Shown: piece after piece, positions 6,163-8,092 of the stretch
Layout: each line of letters begins with the position of its first letter
Numbering within the stretch: position 1 is the first letter of the stretch
Assembly: GCA_902779075.1 (NCBI GenBank)
Contig: CACZAK010000198.1
Location: 1 to 8,092, forward strand
DNA: 8,092 nt
DNA from: an uncultured bacterium
Lineage (GTDB): Bacteria > Verrucomicrobiota > Kiritimatiellia > RFP12 > UBA1067
Direction of reading: 5' to 3'
Notes under the pieces: model-generated
The model's input: the letters and a program-made list of their open reading frames with translations, nothing else
Told to the model about the DNA's origin: nothing
Databases searched by the model: none
Made by a program: the position numbers and the translations under genes

Positions 6163-7401
6163 ATGAAAACGGTTTTGGGTAGTTTTTTGTCGGCGGTAAT
6201 TGTTATGGCTATTGTTTGTATTGCAATGCATGCGGAAGCGGAAGGGCGTATGCCTGATCCTGTGGAATCCCAGAAAGCTTTGCATGACGCCATGGTGGAC
6301 AAATGCAAAAAGTTCAAGAAATTTGGAGTGGACATTTCTGCGGAGAAACTGACCTATGATGAAGGCGAGATGGTCGATTCGTTTCTCAACGGGCGCGAAT
6401 TCTACCGGTCACCATACAATGAACATTTACCATTGGATGGAAAGCTTGACAGATTGCGTCAATTGCTTGGCGAGGCCTATCCGGGGCTGGAAAGAAAATG
6501 GCGACTTGCGGTTTCCGCGAGAAATGCGGGGAAGATTCCGCGATGGACGCCTGAGTCTTTTGCGGCCAGGTTGAAAGAGCTAGAAATGATGCCTCCAGAT
6601 CGAGTTATAATGGATGACGGCTGTTGTCGAAGCTGTTCTTCAACTATACATATTGATTCCAAGTGCCCTCATTGCGGACGGCATACAGTTTATACGAGAA
6701 TCAACGACACGTATCATGACCAGCCACCGTCATATTATGATGCAGTAGCGAAGGAATTACGGAGATGGGGGCTAGATGTGCATATCGATGCTCGTGGAGC
6801 CTGCCCAGATTGTTGTAAGGAAAAGATTGACTTCAAACTATCGACTACGCCTACACTGTGCCGGTTAAAGCCATCGGTTAGTGTTGAGGGAGAGGATAAT
6901 AGACTTGTCCGTTTCATCAAGCCCGAATGGGATTTGCATGTGCGCAATGTTCGTGATCTGAGTAAAGGCCTGACTTATGAAATTATATGCGTGTTTCCTA
7001 CTGCTTGGGCGAGGAAGGGAAAATATGGATATGAGGTTTTTGCAACGCCGTCGTGGAATTGGTTTTTGGGGTATGGACAGAGCAACCAACTTGTATTTGC
7101 AGAGTCGCCGGAAGTTCACAATGAAAGGTTCATTAAGGTGAGGGATTTCCGGCTTGAAGGAATTGATATTGGGGCAGACAAGGTGGATGTTGTGGAAAGG
7201 ACTCGGGCATCAGGGCTGGATGACATTCCAGCGACGATGTTCATAGTGTTTGGTAGGCGCTTCCCAGCAAGCGAACTAATGGCTGATACCCTGCTGTCTT
7301 TTGTCCAAGGGTACACGACAGTAATCACCGGGCCGTTTGGTGACCATTTGCCCATACAGAAGATGTTGCCCTTCTTAAAGAGCCTGATTCTTGGTGAGTG
7401 A
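6163..7401 (+). CDS. Secreted protein with zinc-ribbon-like cysteine pairs, function unknown
   Basis: This is a 412-aa protein starting at an ATG with AAGGAG 8 nt upstream. Residues 1-26 form a classical signal peptide (Lys2, hydrophobic core LSAVIVMAIVCIAM, and AEA before the predicted cut at 26/27), so it acts outside the cytoplasm. Cys155-x-x-Cys158 and Cys168-x-x-Cys171 with nearby His174 form a zinc-ribbon pattern (CRSC...CPHC). A second cluster, CPDCC, lies at 214-218. Between and after them are aromatic, strand-rich segments (about 255-310 and 355-390) of no family I can name. Zinc binding is inferred from spacing; disulfides are possible instead because the protein is exported. It starts 42 nt after the nuclease-methyltransferase gene with no terminator between, so cotranscription is possible, but an exported protein is an odd partner for a restriction enzyme. 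Its GC content is clearly lower than that of the flanking genes. Confidence 0.75.
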   Translation: MKTVLGSFLSAVIVMAIVCIAMHAEAEGRMPDPVESQKALHDAMVDKCKKFKKFGVDISAEKLTYDEGEMVDSFLNGREFYRSPYNEHLPLDGKLDRLRQLLGEAYPGLERKWRLAVSARNAGKIPRWTPESFAARLKELEMMPPDRVIMDDGCCRSCSSTIHIDSKCPHCGRHTVYTRINDTYHDQPPSYYDAVAKELRRWGLDVHIDARGACPDCCKEKIDFKLSTTPTLCRLKPSVSVEGEDNRLVRFIKPEWDLHVRNVRDLSKGLTYEIICVFPTAWARKGKYGYEVFATPSWNWFLGYGQSNQLVFAESPEVHNERFIKVRDFRLEGIDIGADKVDVVERTRASGLDDIPATMFIVFGRRFPASELMADTLLSFVQGYTTVITGPFGDHLPIQKMLPFLKSLILGE

Positions 7402-7442
7402 CATGAAGGGAAACACAAAAAGAAAATAGTTTATCTTTGTGA

Positions 7443-7472
7443 TTGACAAACGGCGTAGGAAGAGGGTAAAAT
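7443..7472 (+). promoter_or_regulatory. Sigma-70-type promoter for the leader and the downstream secreted-protein gene
   Basis: A perfect -35, TTGACA (7443-7448), is followed after 18 bp by TAAAAT (7467-7472), which matches TATAAT at five of six positions. Transcription would begin near 7479, giving a leader of roughly 195 nt before the ATG at 7676. The -10 overlaps a possible small-ORF start at 7471, so the promoter and that start are partly competing readings of the same bases. Confidence 0.6.
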
Positions 7473-7635
7473 GTCAATTATGACTTTAAGCGGACAAAAG
7501 GTTTTGTACCCATTGACTGGGAAAGCCGCCATCTTGGCGGCTCACCTGTCCGCACTCATCTTGTTGTCGTACGCTTGCTGTTTTCCGCGCACGACAGCAA
7601 GCGTACAACAGCAAGAGTTTCACACCCAATCTTAA
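7471..7635 (+). CDS. Possible 54-codon hydrophobic small ORF in the leader
   Basis: ATG at 7471 (or ATG at 7480) opens a frame of 54 codons ending in TAA at 7633-7635, 40 nt before the next gene. It encodes a polar N-terminus (MSIMTLSGQK), a hydrophobic stretch of about 17 residues (19-35, AAILAAHLSALILLSYA) followed by Cys-Cys, then a polar tail. AGGAAG lies 7 nt upstream. In its favour are the membrane-helix-like segment and that purine stretch. Against it, the frame overlaps the predicted -10 and both RNA hairpins, so the hydrophobic stretch may be an accident of the palindromes. It could be a small membrane peptide or leader peptide, or it may not be translated. Confidence 0.25.
   Translation: MSIMTLSGQKVLYPLTGKAAILAAHLSALILLSYACCFPRTTASVQQQEFHTQS
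7490..7553 (+). ncRNA. Structured leader: possible three-way junction 5' of the secreted-protein gene
   Basis: A closing helix, GCGGACA (7490-7496) with TGTCCGC (7547-7553), is a perfect 7-bp match. It encloses two hairpins: CCCA/TGGG (7509-7512 with 7518-7521, loop TTGAC) and AGCCGCC/GGCGGCT (7524-7530 with 7536-7542, loop ATCTT). An alternative small hairpin, ACAAA-AGGT-TTTGT (7494-7507), would compete with the closing helix. The structure starts about 11 nt after the predicted transcription start. I do not recognise it as a named riboswitch class. The GCCGCC palindrome could instead be a dispersed repeat, so a regulatory role is inference. Confidence 0.4.
7560..7615 (+). repeat. Long hairpin with 22-nt arms in the leader
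   Basis: Arms 7560-7581 and 7594-7615 pair along their whole length. There is an inner 13-bp perfect helix (GTACGCTTGCTGT with ACAGCAAGCGTAC), one C-A mismatch (7568/7607), and an outer 8 bp including one G-U, around a 12-nt loop. No U-tract follows (AGTTTCAC), so it is not a standard terminator. The right arm contains ACAGCAAG twice (7594 and 7608). ACAGCAA occurs a third time at 7656-7662, directly against the Shine-Dalgarno sequence of the next gene. The left-arm segment TTGCTGT could pair with any of the three. A small GCCC-GCAT-GGGC hairpin (7643-7654) lies between. An attenuator or translational control element is possible. Confidence 0.6.
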
Positions 7636-7675
7636 ACAACCCGCCCGCATGGGCAACAGCAAAAGGAGAAACGGC

Positions 7676-8092
7676 ATGAAAAAACAGACATGGAAAGCCG
7701 CAGTCTCGGTGGCGGCAATCGCGGCAGGTGCCGCAATCCCGACGGCGGCTAACGCCGCGAGCGTCACCATTGACAGCGTTGCACAGCGCTGGCCGTGGAA
7801 CAACAAGGTCGATATCACCTACACCGTCACCGACGGCCAGAACCATGCGGCGGGCGTGTACTGCGGCATCGAGTTCAACGTGTCCGTGCCGGGCCACGGC
7901 GACATCCTCGTGCATGGCTACTCCCTTGGCGCGAGCGCGGAGGGTGACGCGAACGGAAAACAGCATACCGTCACGTGGACCGCGCCGTCGGGCCTCAAAT
8001 CGACTGACTGCACGATCTCCGCCACGCTCTTCACCACGAACGTCCCGAGCGGCAACGACTACATGATCGTCAACCTCTCGTCCGGCGAAGTC
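7676..8092 (+). CDS. Secreted surface-type protein, N-terminal part (continues beyond the window)
   Basis: ATG 7676 has AAGGAG 7 nt upstream, and the frame is open for 139 codons to the window edge. Residues 1-27 are a signal peptide: KK and Lys7 at the N-terminus, an alanine-rich core, and ANA before the predicted cleavage at 27/28. The mature part begins with strand-rich sequence: SVTIDSVAQRWPWNNKVDITYTV, given here in parts as SVTIDSVAQ then RWPWNNKVDITYTV. It continues into a second strand-rich region (FNVSVPGHGDILVHGY, HTVTWTAPSGLK, DCTISATLFTTNVPSGNDYMI), suggesting an immunoglobulin-like beta fold. I recall similar N-termini in exported proteins of gut Kiritimatiellota and Verrucomicrobiota, sometimes ahead of a formylglycine-generating-enzyme-like (SUMF1) domain. 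That domain would lie outside this window, so the function cannot be read here. Two cysteines (about 63 and 107) may form a disulfide. The GC content is high again. Confidence 0.75.
   Translation, partial: MKKQTWKAAVSVAAIAAGAAIPTAANAASVTIDSVAQRWPWNNKVDITYTVTDGQNHAAGVYCGIEFNVSVPGHGDILVHGYSLGASAEGDANGKQHTVTWTAPSGLKSTDCTISATLFTTNVPSGNDYMIVNLSSGEV

Noticed and set aside
5797..6285. Minus-strand frame of 162 codons across the 3' end of the methyltransferase
   Set aside because: It overlaps the conserved C-terminal domain and the next gene's start, and no ribosome binding site or domain is seen.
7414..7441. Terminator hairpin after the exported-protein gene (CACAAA/TTTGTG)
   Set aside because: It is only six mostly A-T pairs around a 16-nt loop with no following T-run, and it runs into the -35 of the next promoter.

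Overview
The window looks like an accessory region of a GC-rich bacterial genome. The weak taxonomic pointers (a secreted protein with an 'RWPWNNKVDITYTV' segment after a signal peptide, and many secreted proteins of no named family) suggest a gut member of the PVC group, such as Kiritimatiellota or Verrucomicrobiota. This is recollection of similar proteins, not a search result. No rRNA, tRNA or housekeeping gene anchors the taxonomy.

Left part, minus strand. An uncharacterised 473-aa protein (3098 to 1677) has an extended -10 promoter just upstream and a Rho-independent terminator just downstream (1591-1623). Beyond it lies a two-gene unit: a 122-aa unknown protein (1451 to 1083), which overlaps by 8 nt the start of a P-loop ATPase resembling the DUF3987 or phage primase-helicase type. 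That ATPase runs off the left edge. This gene type is common on integrated elements, so the left half may be part of one.

Middle. The divergent intergenic region (3099-3480) carries overlapping perfect palindromes, repeated ATYACGG boxes and a 23-bp tandem repeat array of about 7.5 copies. To its right is a large plus-strand gene (3481-6120). It appears to fuse a PD-(D/E)XK-type nuclease domain to a gamma-class N6-adenine DNA methyltransferase (AGGTGNL and NPPY motifs), which is a type IIG-like restriction-modification or defence enzyme. Its 3' half is visibly less GC-rich than its 5' half. Near its C-terminus is a linker built from low-complexity sequence that looks like dispersed repeats.

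Right part, plus strand. A 412-aa secreted protein with zinc-ribbon-like cysteine pairs (6163-7401) follows only 42 nt after the methyltransferase. A 274-nt interval then holds a good -35/-10 pair, a foldable leader with a three-way-junction-like arrangement, a hairpin with 22-nt arms, and a possible 54-codon hydrophobic small ORF overlapping these structures. Last comes the start of a secreted surface-type protein (7676 to the right edge).

The most unusual items are three: the 23-bp array, whose only two stop-free units are exactly the ones that keep the upstream extension of the methyltransferase frame open; the composition break inside the methyltransferase; and the structured leader with three alternative pairing partners near a Shine-Dalgarno sequence.
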